A DNA stretch of 64,000 nt from a virus: the IMG/VR virus record IMGVR_UViG_3300047564_003078, positions 1 to 64,000 of that record; one strand, written 5' to 3'. Of this stretch, positions 38,903 through 47,482 are shown piece after piece (the stretch's first letter is position 1; every line of letters begins with the position of its first letter). Under the pieces are notes generated by a model. The model saw only the letters and a program-made list of their open reading frames with translations. It ran no database searches and was not told where the DNA came from. The translations under genes were made by a program, and so were the position numbers.

Positions 38903-39498
38903 AAAAGAATCCTTTACTCGGAAAGTCCGAAGCACAAGCAGGACAAGATTTATTTGCATTAGAAATATGCAAAAATAAAACCTATATTGAGATTGGTGGC
39001 AGTCATCCTAGACGCATTAATAACACATTCAATCTAGATTCTAATCACGGATGGAAAGGATTTAGTATTGAACTAAACGACAAATGGAACAATGCATGGG
39101 ACACGTCGTCGAGAAACAATCCTTGTTATTTTGAAAACGCACTTACATTTGATTACCTTGCAGCAATTCGCGAACAAGGAATGACCACCAAAGTTGGATA
39201 TTTGAGTTGCGACATTGAACCGCCTGAAAATACCTATGCAGCTTTGCAGCGTGTAATCAATCAAGGTGTTGAGTTTGAATCTATTACATTTGAACACGAC
39301 TGGTATAACTTTCCTGATACAACCTTTAATGAACAAGCAACTGAGTTTTTAAAGAAGCATGGATACAAAGTTGCTGTTAGAGATGTGTTTTGTAAAAAAT
39401 CTTGGCTACCATATGAAACATGGTATGTAAGAGAAGACATAGTATTCGAAGAACTAGACTTTCAACAATGGCGTGCAAACAAGGTACAAACTCTATAA
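38899..39498 (+). CDS. FkbM-like methyltransferase
   Basis: 199 aa. AGQDLFALEICKNKTYIEIG is the motif-I region of FkbM-like enzymes, followed by GYLSCDIEPPENTYAALQ. The glycine-rich loop is degenerate (IGGSHP), so activity is likely but not certain. Linked by 4-nt overlap to the dehydrogenase and 1-nt overlap to the next gene. Confidence 0.65.
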   Translation: MKKNPLLGKSEAQAGQDLFALEICKNKTYIEIGGSHPRRINNTFNLDSNHGWKGFSIELNDKWNNAWDTSSRNNPCYFENALTFDYLAAIREQGMTTKVGYLSCDIEPPENTYAALQRVINQGVEFESITFEHDWYNFPDTTFNEQATEFLKKHGYKVAVRDVFCKKSWLPYETWYVREDIVFEELDFQQWRANKVQTL

Positions 39499-39782
39499 TG
39501 TTAATAGACCGTCCTGATTTAGTTGAACTGATTGGTGAGTCATTGATATATGAACAAGCCAACAGTGTGACATATGCACGTTTTAGAGATGAACCAAAAA
39601 AAAGTTTATATGCAGGACGTTGGATAATCGGCGGCAGTGCCGAGGAGATTGCTGTAGCACAAGGTTATTTGAGTTATGATAGTTGGAAAGAATTATTCAG
39701 TTTAGCAGACAAAAATCCTACTCTTAGAAAACAACTTGACAAAACTCTTGACATATATTATCTTATAAAAAATGGAAAATAA
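39498..39782 (+). CDS. Conserved small protein, unknown
   Basis: 94 aa. ATG 39498 overlaps the preceding stop (TAATG), so the longer in-frame start at 39420 inside the FkbM gene is not needed. Sequence MLIDRPDLVELIGESLIYEQ is helical. Position in a coupled chain between the methyltransferase and KdsA suggests a glycan-pathway accessory. No motif recognised. Confidence 0.6.
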   Translation: MLIDRPDLVELIGESLIYEQANSVTYARFRDEPKKSLYAGRWIIGGSAEEIAVAQGYLSYDSWKELFSLADKNPTLRKQLDKTLDIYYLIKNGK

Positions 39783-39783
39783 A

Positions 39784-40575
39784 ATGAAAATTATTGCAGG
39801 CCCATGCCAGCACGAAACTCTAGAACAGAGTTTAGAAATTGCTCAAGAATGCAAACGTGTATGTGAAAAATACGGCGTTGAATATTATTTCAAGGCCAGC
39901 TATGATAAAGCAAACCGTACAAGTATGTCAGGTAAGCGAGGACTAGGTCTCGAAAAAACCATGTATGACTTCAGAAGCCTAAAAGAACAATTAGGAGTAA
40001 ATACACTAACAGACGTACACGATATAAACCAAGTAACTTATATCAATACAGTTTGGGGAGATTCAGTTGACGTTTATCAGATCCCTGCTTTTCTTTGTCG
40101 CCAAACAGATCTTATTAGAGCTTGTGTGGCAACAGGCAAAACGGTTAATATTAAAAAAGGACAGTTTCTTGCACCGTGGGATGTCGCGGGTATTCTTTCG
40201 AAGATCGAAGGAGCCAAAGAAGTTTGGATAACAGAGAGAGGAACTAGCTTTGGATATAATGCCTTGGTTGTTGATTTCACCGGCCTTAACTATATGCTCG
40301 ATAATTTTAGTGTACCTATTGTACTCGACGCCACGCACAGTGTACAAAAACCAGGCGGCCGAGGAACTAGTAGCGATGGCAATCGTTCTTATGTTCCTGG
40401 CTTGGCTCGTGCAGCTAGTGCTCTAGGCGTAACCAACTTCTTCCTAGAAGTACACCCTGATCCGGACAACGCACCCAGCGATGGTCCTAATATGTTACAT
40501 TTAAAAGACTTTGAAGATGTTGTAAAACAAATTAAAGTAGTCGGTGATGCAGCAAGAGGATACACTTGGCTATGA
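39784..40575 (+). CDS. kdsA: KDO-8-phosphate synthase KdsA
   Basis: 263 aa from ATG 39784 (GGA 8 nt upstream; ATG 39772 also in frame). Condenses arabinose-5-phosphate with PEP. IIAGPCQHE, FKASYDKANRTSM, QIPAFLCRQTDLI, NIKKGQFLAPWD, ERGTSFGYNALVVDF, DATHSVQKPGG and HPDPDNAPSDGP are all conserved. The Cys in AGPC places it in the metal-dependent class. Its stop overlaps the kdsB start. Confidence 0.95.
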   Translation: MKIIAGPCQHETLEQSLEIAQECKRVCEKYGVEYYFKASYDKANRTSMSGKRGLGLEKTMYDFRSLKEQLGVNTLTDVHDINQVTYINTVWGDSVDVYQIPAFLCRQTDLIRACVATGKTVNIKKGQFLAPWDVAGILSKIEGAKEVWITERGTSFGYNALVVDFTGLNYMLDNFSVPIVLDATHSVQKPGGRGTSSDGNRSYVPGLARAASALGVTNFFLEVHPDPDNAPSDGPNMLHLKDFEDVVKQIKVVGDAARGYTWL

Positions 40576-41252
40576 CAACAGCAATACTAATCCCTGCAAG
40601 ATATGCCAGTACTAGATTTCCTGGAAAGATGATGGCAAAGTTAAACGGTGTTCCCCTTGTAGAACATGTTTACAACAAGTGTGCTGCAACAGGACTTAGT
40701 ACATATGTGCTAACTGATAACCAAGAAATTTACAACTACCTTGGTGCTAAAAAATGTTTGTGGACTACAGAAGCAGAAAACGGTACAGAACGTTGTATGC
40801 AAGTTATTGACGAAGTGTTGCAATATGATCGCTACATTAATGTGCAAGGAGACATGCCAGACATTACTCCTGAAATAATTCTTAAGGTAGAATCAGAATT
40901 ACAAAAAAGTGATGTATCAACTGCATATACACAGATGGATTTTAACTTGCGTAATAATCCAAACACTGTTAAAATGATACACAGTAGAGGAAGAGCACAT
41001 TGGTTTCTACGTGCAAGCCTACAATATGGTGATCACCATCTTGGAGTATATGGCTACAACAGAGAAGCAAAATCAATGTATTCAACCAGCACCAAATTTA
41101 TTGAAGAAGACATTGAAAAACTAGAACAACTAAGATGGATACAGAACGGTGTCAAAATCGGAGTTGTTGAAGTAGAGTTTGACGGTATAGAAATTAACAC
41201 ACCAGAAGATTTGGTAGAATGGCACAAACGTAATGGCGAACAAACATATTGA
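40572..41252 (+). CDS. kdsB: CMP-KDO synthetase KdsB
   Basis: 226 aa from ATG 40572. AILIPARYASTRFPGKMMAK is the CTP-binding N-terminus; INVQGDMPDITP carries the metal-binding Asp; TAENGTERC-like TEAENGTERCMQ and GVYGYNREA follow. Activates KDO as CMP-KDO. Slightly shorter than bacterial KdsB (about 250 aa). Coupled to kdsA; no KdsC or KdsD is seen, so the phosphatase and isomerase steps would use host enzymes. Confidence 0.92.
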   Translation: MTTAILIPARYASTRFPGKMMAKLNGVPLVEHVYNKCAATGLSTYVLTDNQEIYNYLGAKKCLWTTEAENGTERCMQVIDEVLQYDRYINVQGDMPDITPEIILKVESELQKSDVSTAYTQMDFNLRNNPNTVKMIHSRGRAHWFLRASLQYGDHHLGVYGYNREAKSMYSTSTKFIEEDIEKLEQLRWIQNGVKIGVVEVEFDGIEINTPEDLVEWHKRNGEQTY

Positions 41253-41700
41253 TCTTTTTAAGGAAATGATTCCTGCTATTGACTTAGGAATCAAAGAACT
41301 TTGGGATGCAGCAACCGACGAAGGCAAGAAAGAAATAAAACTTGACTTGTGGAATCTCAATCGTTATATTAGTAGTGTTGGCGGCAGCTTTGAAAAACAA
41401 GCGTTGGCGTTGGTCAAAGTTAATGCATATTACAATAAGAACTGGGCAGTGTTAGGAGCAAATCATCCTAAGCTACAATGGCAACTGTTGTGTGTTGCTG
41501 GTAAAACTGGTAAAAAAGAATTCCATCCGTGGATAGGGCTTAAAAAGAAAAAGGATGATAGTAGTAAAGCAGTAAAGTTATTATTACAAATTTATCCAAA
41601 TATGAAGTTAGATGAGGTTGAAACGCTTGCTAGAATATCTACAAAAAAAGAGCTCCAAGAACTTGCCCGTGAACACGGATACGATAAAGTTGACCTCTAA
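41233..41700 (+). CDS. Conserved phage protein, unknown
   Basis: 155 aa. Helical start (LFKEMIPAIDLGIKELWDAA), LNRYISSVGGSFEKQALALV, then WQLLCVAGKTGKKEFHPWIG and a C-terminal helical IYPNMKLDEVETLARIS. Similar proteins occur in T4-like marine phages without known function. Overlaps kdsB by 20 nt and the next gene. Confidence 0.6.
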   Translation: MANKHIDLFKEMIPAIDLGIKELWDAATDEGKKEIKLDLWNLNRYISSVGGSFEKQALALVKVNAYYNKNWAVLGANHPKLQWQLLCVAGKTGKKEFHPWIGLKKKKDDSSKAVKLLLQIYPNMKLDEVETLARISTKKELQELAREHGYDKVDL

Positions 41701-42373
41701 AAGTTACACATGTGAATATTGCAACAAAAGTTACACTAAAGAAAGTACACTCGTTGCACACCTGTGTGAACCTAAAAGACGTTGGCTTCAGAAAGATGAA
41801 AAACGAGTACAGTTAGGGTTCTATGCCTTTCAAAGATTTTATCGACTAAGTGCAGGTGCTAAAACAGACAAGACATATGATGAATTTGTAAAGTCAAGTT
41901 TCTATAATGCGTTTGTAAAGTTTGGTAGCTTTGTTAACAATGTAAGACCGCTGTATATGGAAAAATATATCGATTATGTTGTAACCAGCGGAATTAAATT
42001 AGATCAATGGTGCAAAGACGAACTGTATGAAAAATATGCAATTGAGTTGATACGCAAAGAAGGTGTTGAAACAGCACTGGAGCGTAGTATAAATACAATG
42101 GTTGCTTGGGCTGCTGAACATAACAGCGTTTACAATCACTATTTCAATTACGTATCATTGAACAAACTCACATGGGATATTAGAGATGGAAAGATATCTC
42201 CGTGGTTGGTTTTGAATTGCAAGAGCGGTAAAACAGCACTTGGCAAACTAAACAACGAACAGTTAAACATGTTGACCAATATCTTAGATCCACAACACTG
42301 GGCTGTGAGATTTAAAAGACAGCCAAAAGATGTAGAACTTGTAAAACAAATTTCACAGGAAGCCGGACTTTAA
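41690..42373 (+). CDS. C2H2-like zinc-finger phage protein
   Basis: About 227 aa. YTCEYCNKSYTKESTLVAHL has C-x2-C and a downstream His as in a C2H2 finger, followed by CEPKRRWLQKDEKRVQLGF. The rest is helical (YIDYVVTSGIKLDQWCKDEL) and may bind DNA or a replication partner. Start uncertain: TTG 41690 with ACGGA upstream, or GTG 41669 or ATG 41612, which would overlap the previous gene by 89 nt. Confidence 0.65.
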   Translation: MTSKSYTCEYCNKSYTKESTLVAHLCEPKRRWLQKDEKRVQLGFYAFQRFYRLSAGAKTDKTYDEFVKSSFYNAFVKFGSFVNNVRPLYMEKYIDYVVTSGIKLDQWCKDELYEKYAIELIRKEGVETALERSINTMVAWAAEHNSVYNHYFNYVSLNKLTWDIRDGKISPWLVLNCKSGKTALGKLNNEQLNMLTNILDPQHWAVRFKRQPKDVELVKQISQEAGL

Positions 42374-42376
42374 TTA

Positions 42377-42946
42377 ATGCCTGATATCGACATAGACTTT
42401 GCAGACAGAGACGTTGTACTATCAAAGTTACAACATCGTGTCGCACGATTGGAAACAGGTAAAAAACATAATACGGGCGTGTACGTTACTGAGGTGCCAC
42501 ACAATCCTATAGATAATATTGCAACCATTGATTATAATACTGCTGAGGACAGAGGGTATTTTAAACTTGACTTTCTTAACGTACACATTTACAAAGATGT
42601 ACGTGACGAAGCTCACATGCAAGAGTTGATGAATAAAGAACCATTATGGGAATTACTTGAACATTTTGAGTTTTGCACACAGGTGTTTCATCTAAGTGGC
42701 AACGAAAATTTAGTAAAAAAACTAGCACCTAAAAGTATAGAACAACTAGCTGCTACACTGGCTATTATTAGACCTTCAAAAAGATATCTAGCTAACACAG
42801 TAGATTGGAATAGAATAAACAACGAAGTTTGGACTGTACCAGACGACGGCAGTTACTACTTTAAAAAAGCCCATGCGTTTAGCTATGCTATGGCTGTGGT
42901 AGTACACATGAATTTGTTATGTGAAAAAGTCAACGAATCTTTTTAA
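42377..42946 (+). CDS. Miniature DnaE (Pol III alpha)-like protein
   Basis: 189 aa. MPDIDIDFADRD matches the DnaE palm motif (PD(I/F)DxDF, two catalytic Asp). GYFKLDFLNV matches the third-Asp region (KFDFLGL). FCTQVFHLSGNENLVKKLAP and IIRPSKRYL follow DnaE order (GVFQLE...KPxxF, RPG). KKAHAFSYAMAVVVH near the end matches FNKSHxAAYA. PHP, thumb, fingers and OB parts are missing. Polymerase activity is doubtful but the three acidic positions survive; probably a recruited or regulatory core. Confidence 0.75.
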   Translation: MPDIDIDFADRDVVLSKLQHRVARLETGKKHNTGVYVTEVPHNPIDNIATIDYNTAEDRGYFKLDFLNVHIYKDVRDEAHMQELMNKEPLWELLEHFEFCTQVFHLSGNENLVKKLAPKSIEQLAATLAIIRPSKRYLANTVDWNRINNEVWTVPDDGSYYFKKAHAFSYAMAVVVHMNLLCEKVNESF

Positions 42947-43298
42947 TTAACTGAACGCTTTTTCTTTTTATTCGTTTAAGAGTTAAGTTTGTTACATTAA
43001 CGCATGGCCCTATAACAACTTTAACATCTTTGCTGTTCATAGTCATCATACAATATTTTAGATTATCAATTTCTCTTCTGAGGAATATATTAATAGGAAT
43101 CATTCGATTTGATTCCCACCACCATATTTCTCCTAAATCCAACAACAGTTTTTTATCCTCGGGTGTTCTTAAACCTGTATAAACAAACATGGTAGTAACA
43201 TACTGATCTTGATTTGAGATAATGCCTACATATTCGTTGCCGCCATAAGCAACAACACTAACATAAGGAAATTGATTTTCTATTTCTTTTAATAACAT
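42930..43298 (-). CDS. Conserved T4-like phage protein, unknown
   Basis: 122 aa from ATG 43298 (SD GGAAAA). MLLKEIENQFPYVSVVAYGG, GEIWWWESNRMIPINIFLR and KRIKRKSVQLIKKI are typical of a small conserved protein in marine T4-like phages. Basic C-terminus suggests nucleic-acid binding. Convergent with the mini-DnaE gene (17-bp overlap). Confidence 0.7.
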   Translation of the reverse strand: MLLKEIENQFPYVSVVAYGGNEYVGIISNQDQYVTTMFVYTGLRTPEDKKLLLDLGEIWWWESNRMIPINIFLRREIDNLKYCMMTMNSKDVKVVIGPCVNVTNLTLKRIKRKSVQLIKKIR

Positions 43299-43305
43299 CT
43301 TTTCC

Positions 43306-43313
43306 AATAAATA
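43306..43313 (+). promoter_or_regulatory. Late box
   Basis: AATAAATA, 32 nt before ATG 43346; SD AAGGATC between. Confidence 0.5.
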
Positions 43314-43345
43314 CACTATAATAATTTTTAAGGATCCAGTATAGT

Positions 43346-44119
43346 ATGCAACTAACCCCTAGATATTTAGTCGATAATTTTACTTATGTTATTTCTAGTG
43401 AAACTGGATTTGTAGTGGAGTATAGACCAGTGTATAGCAGACAATTAAAAGTATATAGAGGTATAGACAATACCTTACAGTTTAGATTACTAAATGCTGA
43501 TCAAAAACCTGTATTTGTTGAAGGTACTCCAATTTTTGTTGCCTTTGACGAAAATGGCATTTTGGTTATTGAACGTGACTGTACAGTTACCGACGATAGT
43601 AGTACAGCATTGAAAGGTATGTTTGAGGTAACCATAACCGAAAACGATTTGTTGAATATAAGACAACAGTACCTTACCTATAACATTTATATAAATGGCA
43701 ATTCTAAAACTTTAACCTACGCCAATAGAAATTTTGACAGTGCTGGAATAATATATGTAAACGGCAATAGCTTCCCAGGAGTTAAACCTAGCAAAGTTGT
43801 AAACAATTGGCAATTTTTAAATGACCTTTATTACGGAACATTAGATGAAGATGGTGAACGTATCAGTGCTGACCCTGGAATAAATGGTAACGAAGCATTG
43901 CATACCATTGCAGTTTATTCAAACGGTTACACAGGCAATCTAATTGTACAAGCTACGCTAGACAACAGCACCGATACACTAGATTGGGCAACTGTAACTA
44001 CTGTTACGTTTACCGGCAACGAAACAGAACCAACTCCTGTAAACTTTAACGGTGTTTACAATTATCTAAGATTTGTAGCTGTTGACGATACTATTGAGAA
44101 GATACTCGTTAGAAATTAA
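43346..44119 (+). CDS. Virion structural protein-like (beta-rich)
   Basis: 257 aa, mostly beta-strand, Asn/Thr/Asp-rich. VYRGIDNTLQFRLLNADQKP and a C-terminal IAVYSNGYTGNLIVQATLDN domain are typical of phage tail or fibre-attached structural proteins. Late box and SD support late expression. No enzymatic motif. Exact identity unknown. Confidence 0.65.
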   Translation: MQLTPRYLVDNFTYVISSETGFVVEYRPVYSRQLKVYRGIDNTLQFRLLNADQKPVFVEGTPIFVAFDENGILVIERDCTVTDDSSTALKGMFEVTITENDLLNIRQQYLTYNIYINGNSKTLTYANRNFDSAGIIYVNGNSFPGVKPSKVVNNWQFLNDLYYGTLDEDGERISADPGINGNEALHTIAVYSNGYTGNLIVQATLDNSTDTLDWATVTTVTFTGNETEPTPVNFNGVYNYLRFVAVDDTIEKILVRN

Positions 44120-44148
44120 TTGACATACAGACAGTAAAATGCTACTAT
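44120..44148 (+). promoter_or_regulatory. Sigma70-type promoter for primase, near-leaderless
   Basis: TTGACA (44120-44125), 17 nt, TACTAT (44143-44148). ATG 44154 lies 5 nt after the -10, so transcription should start at or inside the start codon. Confidence 0.7.
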
Positions 44149-44153
44149 GAACT

Positions 44154-45152
44154 ATGAGCATTGTATCTGACGTCTTGACCACTTACTTGCCTGCAAAGCG
44201 TAAAACCACACCTAGTGGTTGGACCAGCTTCAATGCACCTTGTTGTACGTACAATGGTGAAAATGCAGACACTAGAGGACGTGGCGGACTTATCACAGAA
44301 GGCGATGTAATCAGCTATCATTGCTTCAACTGTGGCTTCAAAGCCAGCTGGCAACCCGGACGCAATCTAAGTCACAAGTTTAAAAAATTGTTGGAATGGT
44401 TAAACACACCCGACAGTGAAATTACAAAACTTGCACTGGATGTAATGCGTATCAACGAAGGCGTCGAAGTTCAAATACACAAAGTTGAACTGCCTGAATT
44501 TACAACCGTGCCTTTGCCAGATGACGCTGTGCGTATACGAGACATACCAGACTACAATGAAAACTGTTTGAGTTTTAAAAACTTTTTACAGGTAATTGAT
44601 TATATGGCTGAACGTAATCTAAATCTCGATGATACAGATTATTATTGGAGCCCTAGCCTTGCATATAGAGAACGTTTGATTGTTCCGTTTTACTATGAAG
44701 GTAGGATTGTAGGATGGACTGCTCGCAGTATAAATCAAAACAAAAAACCCAAGTACCTTACAGAAACACAACCTGGATTTGTGTATAACTTGGATGAGCA
44801 ACGTCCACAAAAAGCATTTACTCTAGTATGCGAAGGACCCATCGATGCTATCCATATCGAAGGGTGTGCGTTAACTGGTAGCGAAATAAACGACGCCCAG
44901 GCCTTGTTACTAAACAGACTTGGCAAGGATATATACATTGTTCCGGATAGAGATCAAGCTGGCAGTAAACTAATTGAACAAGCTATTGACAGAGGTTGGG
45001 GTGTTAGTATGCCAGAATGGGGTCCGGGCATAAAAGATATAAGCGATAGCGTAGCCAAGCACGGTAGACTATATACACTGTATAGTATCGTAGCTGCGGC
45101 TGAAACATCGCCGCTTAAAATTAGATTGAGAGCAAAGAAATGGTTTATTTAA
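44154..45152 (+). CDS. 61: DNA primase gp61
   Basis: 332 aa. Zinc-binding N-terminus with CC at 30-31 and YHCFNCGFK at about 55-62; TOPRIM core with VCEGPIDAIHI and IVPDRDQAGSKL. Makes RNA primers with helicase gp41 for lagging-strand synthesis. Length matches T4 gp61 (342 aa). Own sigma70-type promoter; its end overlaps a 40-aa gene. Confidence 0.95.
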   Translation: MSIVSDVLTTYLPAKRKTTPSGWTSFNAPCCTYNGENADTRGRGGLITEGDVISYHCFNCGFKASWQPGRNLSHKFKKLLEWLNTPDSEITKLALDVMRINEGVEVQIHKVELPEFTTVPLPDDAVRIRDIPDYNENCLSFKNFLQVIDYMAERNLNLDDTDYYWSPSLAYRERLIVPFYYEGRIVGWTARSINQNKKPKYLTETQPGFVYNLDEQRPQKAFTLVCEGPIDAIHIEGCALTGSEINDAQALLLNRLGKDIYIVPDRDQAGSKLIEQAIDRGWGVSMPEWGPGIKDISDSVAKHGRLYTLYSIVAAAETSPLKIRLRAKKWFI

Positions 45153-45262
45153 AAAAGATTTGGTCTATACTTACATGGCCCTATAATAAAATCAAAGAAG
45201 AGATTGCATGGCGTAAACGTTTGAAAGAACTACGCAAGAGAGATCCGTTTATTTACAAATGA
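45140..45262 (+). CDS. 40-residue conserved basic protein
   Basis: MVYLKKIWSILTWPYNKIKE... ending KELRKRDPFIYK. Overlaps the primase end by 13 nt and the next gene by an ATGA. The amphipathic Trp-rich N-terminus and Lys/Arg-rich helix are typical of a tiny conserved protein of marine T4-like phages. Function unknown. Confidence 0.7.
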   Translation: MVYLKKIWSILTWPYNKIKEEIAWRKRLKELRKRDPFIYK

Positions 45263-45825
45263 AATATAGAATATTACTAGTAGCATTGGAAGCAGAACTT
45301 CCTTATAAACTTGCACCTAAAAATTATAAAGTAATTTACACAGGTGTAGGAAAAGTAAACGCAGCATTTGAAGCCACTAGAGCTATTGCAGAAGCACACA
45401 GTTTGGGGTTCCATCCTGAAGTTTATAACTACGGCACTGTTGGATCATGTAAACCCGATCTTACAGGCATGCACCGTATTACAAGATTTGTGCAGCGTGA
45501 CATGAATGCAGAACCGCAAGCACCAAGAGGTGTAACTCCATTTGAAGCAGGGCTACCCTATTTGGACTTTTCACTGGATATGACTCATGGTCTTACGCTA
45601 GGCACAGGCGATCAGTTTGTACACGAATTAGAACCGTGGCTGGTAAACAACAGCATTGATGTAGTTGACATGGAAGCATATGCTATTGCTCATGTGTGTA
45701 AACGCATGAATGCACAATTCACTTGCTACAAGTATATCACCGATTATGTAGGTACACCGCATCAAGCAGACACTTGGCAACAGAATGTAGCAAATGGTGT
45801 AGGGGAAATTTTAAAAGTATTATGA
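45259..45825 (+). CDS. MTA/SAH nucleosidase-like (PNP_UDP family)
   Basis: 188 aa. ILLVALEAELPYK, the GVGKVNA phosphate/nucleoside-type loop, VVDMEAYAIAHVCK (purine-nucleoside Glu/Met signature) and YKYITDYVG (catalytic Asp) fit the nucleoside phosphorylase/hydrolase family. It would remove by-products of SAM use or salvage bases. Translationally coupled to the carbamoyltransferase. Confidence 0.8.
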   Translation: MKYRILLVALEAELPYKLAPKNYKVIYTGVGKVNAAFEATRAIAEAHSLGFHPEVYNYGTVGSCKPDLTGMHRITRFVQRDMNAEPQAPRGVTPFEAGLPYLDFSLDMTHGLTLGTGDQFVHELEPWLVNNSIDVVDMEAYAIAHVCKRMNAQFTCYKYITDYVGTPHQADTWQQNVANGVGEILKVL

Positions 45826-47342
45826 TTACTTGGGGAATAAGTGCCAACAGCCACGATGCTGCTCTAGCAGTGTACAAACACGAACATGTGGGTATTGATC
45901 TCAAACTGATGTTTGCAAGTCACAGCGAACGTTACAGTGGAATTAAAAACGACCCCCATCTAAATACTGCATTAATAGATGCAGCAAAACAACACGGAGA
46001 ACCAGATGAAGTTGTTTGGTATGAACAACCTTTACTCAAAACTATTAGACAGTTTAGAGCAGGCCAAGGAATTCGGTTACGCGAAAACAATGTTAAACGT
46101 TATCTTAAATCTCATGGGATACACGCTCCTATTAGGTATGTTGATCATCATCTTGCCCATGCTGCTGCCGGTTTTTATACTAGTGGGTTTACAGAAGCTA
46201 CTGTCGCATGTATCGACAGTATTGGAGAGTTCGAAACCCTTACCATCTGGGAAGGCAAAGACCGAGAACTCAAACGTATATATTCACAATCCTATCCCCA
46301 TTCGCTGGGACTCTGGTATAGTGCGTTCACGCAAAGACTAGGGTTAAAACCGCAAGAGGACGAATATATTCTTATGGGTATGGCAGCCTATGGCGACCCT
46401 CTAAAGTACATGAACGAAATACTTGAAGAGTTTTTTTACCCTATAGAAAAAGAAAATCTCAAAGACATATTCTTTCCTAAACCTAGAATCAAACTGCGTC
46501 ACAATTTACACAGGGGATGTCTATGGTGGCGGCCAGAACTCAATAGCCCCCAAGATATAATGGACATAGCAGCGGCTGTTCAAGCAATATATGCGTACTT
46601 ATTGAAATACATCAGCAACTGGGCTAGATGGAAATCATCCTCGGGTAACCTTGTTCTAATGGGAGGGTGTGCTTTAAATTGTGCTGCAAACAGCGGCATA
46701 TACAAAGATTGGAATCAAGTTTGGATAATGCCCAATCCGGGCGATGCCGGGTCAGCTATCGGAGCACCACTAGCCCATTACAAACAACACGTTGAATGGC
46801 CGGGTCCCTATCTAGGTCACAACATAGAAGGAGATTATCCTGTTGAAGATATTATCCGAGAACTGCTTACCACAGGTATCTGCGGTGTTGCTAGTGGCCC
46901 AGCTGAGTTTGGCCCTCGTGCTCTTGGTCATCGTAGTTTATTGGCTGACCCAAGAGGTGTGGACATCAAGGATCGGGTCAACCGCATCAAGCAACGTCAG
47001 CAGTTTAGACCATTTGCCCCCGCAGTACTTGAAGAACATGCTGCAACCTATTTCGATGGCCCAGCAGGACCCTACATGCAATACACTGCTGTTTGCACAG
47101 ACCCTGGACTACCTGCAATCACGCACGGGGACGGCACCAGTAGGGTACAGACAGTTTCTCGAGATCAAAGCCCGGGCTTTAGACGTTTGCTAGAACGCTG
47201 GTACGAGGAAACTGGATGCCCTATACTGTTAAATACCAGTCTTAACATCAAGGGTCAACCAATTGTTAACACTGTAGAGGATGCTATAGAGTTTGAAAAA
47301 CATTACGGTGTAAAAGTATGCTTGGCTGCTGCGAAAAAGTAA
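45822..47342 (+). CDS. Carbamoyltransferase, NodU/CmcH family
   Basis: 506 aa from ATG 45822 (ATGA overlap). N-terminal Kae1-like domain: ITWGISANSHDAALAV and YVDHHLAHAAAGF (metal-binding His), MGMAAYGDP, LVLMGGCALNCAANS. C-terminal YrdC-like signature GPAEFGPRALGHRSLLADPR and ILLNTSLN. Transfers carbamoyl from carbamoyl-phosphate via carbamoyl-AMP to a hydroxyl. The acceptor may be a glycan or a modified base; neighbours do not decide. More GC-rich than its surroundings. Confidence 0.92.
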   Translation: MITWGISANSHDAALAVYKHEHVGIDLKLMFASHSERYSGIKNDPHLNTALIDAAKQHGEPDEVVWYEQPLLKTIRQFRAGQGIRLRENNVKRYLKSHGIHAPIRYVDHHLAHAAAGFYTSGFTEATVACIDSIGEFETLTIWEGKDRELKRIYSQSYPHSLGLWYSAFTQRLGLKPQEDEYILMGMAAYGDPLKYMNEILEEFFYPIEKENLKDIFFPKPRIKLRHNLHRGCLWWRPELNSPQDIMDIAAAVQAIYAYLLKYISNWARWKSSSGNLVLMGGCALNCAANSGIYKDWNQVWIMPNPGDAGSAIGAPLAHYKQHVEWPGPYLGHNIEGDYPVEDIIRELLTTGICGVASGPAEFGPRALGHRSLLADPRGVDIKDRVNRIKQRQQFRPFAPAVLEEHAATYFDGPAGPYMQYTAVCTDPGLPAITHGDGTSRVQTVSRDQSPGFRRLLERWYEETGCPILLNTSLNIKGQPIVNTVEDAIEFEKHYGVKVCLAAAKK

Positions 47343-47482
47343 ACATAGTACAACACATTGAAAAGATTGAGATTGACACACATACATACTGTATTACAAT
47401 TATATATTGTGAAAATTGTGGCAGTGTGAAAGCAACAACAAACGTGAGACAAATAAAAAATGGCAACAAGACAGAATACTGA
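47318..47482 (+). CDS. Possible 54-residue zinc-ribbon protein
   Basis: ATG 47318 to TGA 47480-47482, overlapping the carbamoyltransferase end and the gp41 start. MLGCCEKVNIVQHIE...CITIIYCENCGS has CC and C-x2-C spaced like a zinc ribbon. No clear SD, and the gp41 promoter lies inside it. Tentative. Confidence 0.4.
   Translation: MLGCCEKVNIVQHIEKIEIDTHTYCITIIYCENCGSVKATTNVRQIKNGNKTEY
47373..47400 (+). promoter_or_regulatory. Sigma70-type promoter for gp41
   Basis: TTGACA (47373-47378), 16 nt, TACAAT (47395-47400); ATG 47460 follows after about 52 nt. Confidence 0.65.

Noticed and set aside
45979-46341. 120-codon ORF in another frame of the carbamoyltransferase
   Set aside because: The carbamoyltransferase frame has all family motifs here; this one has none.
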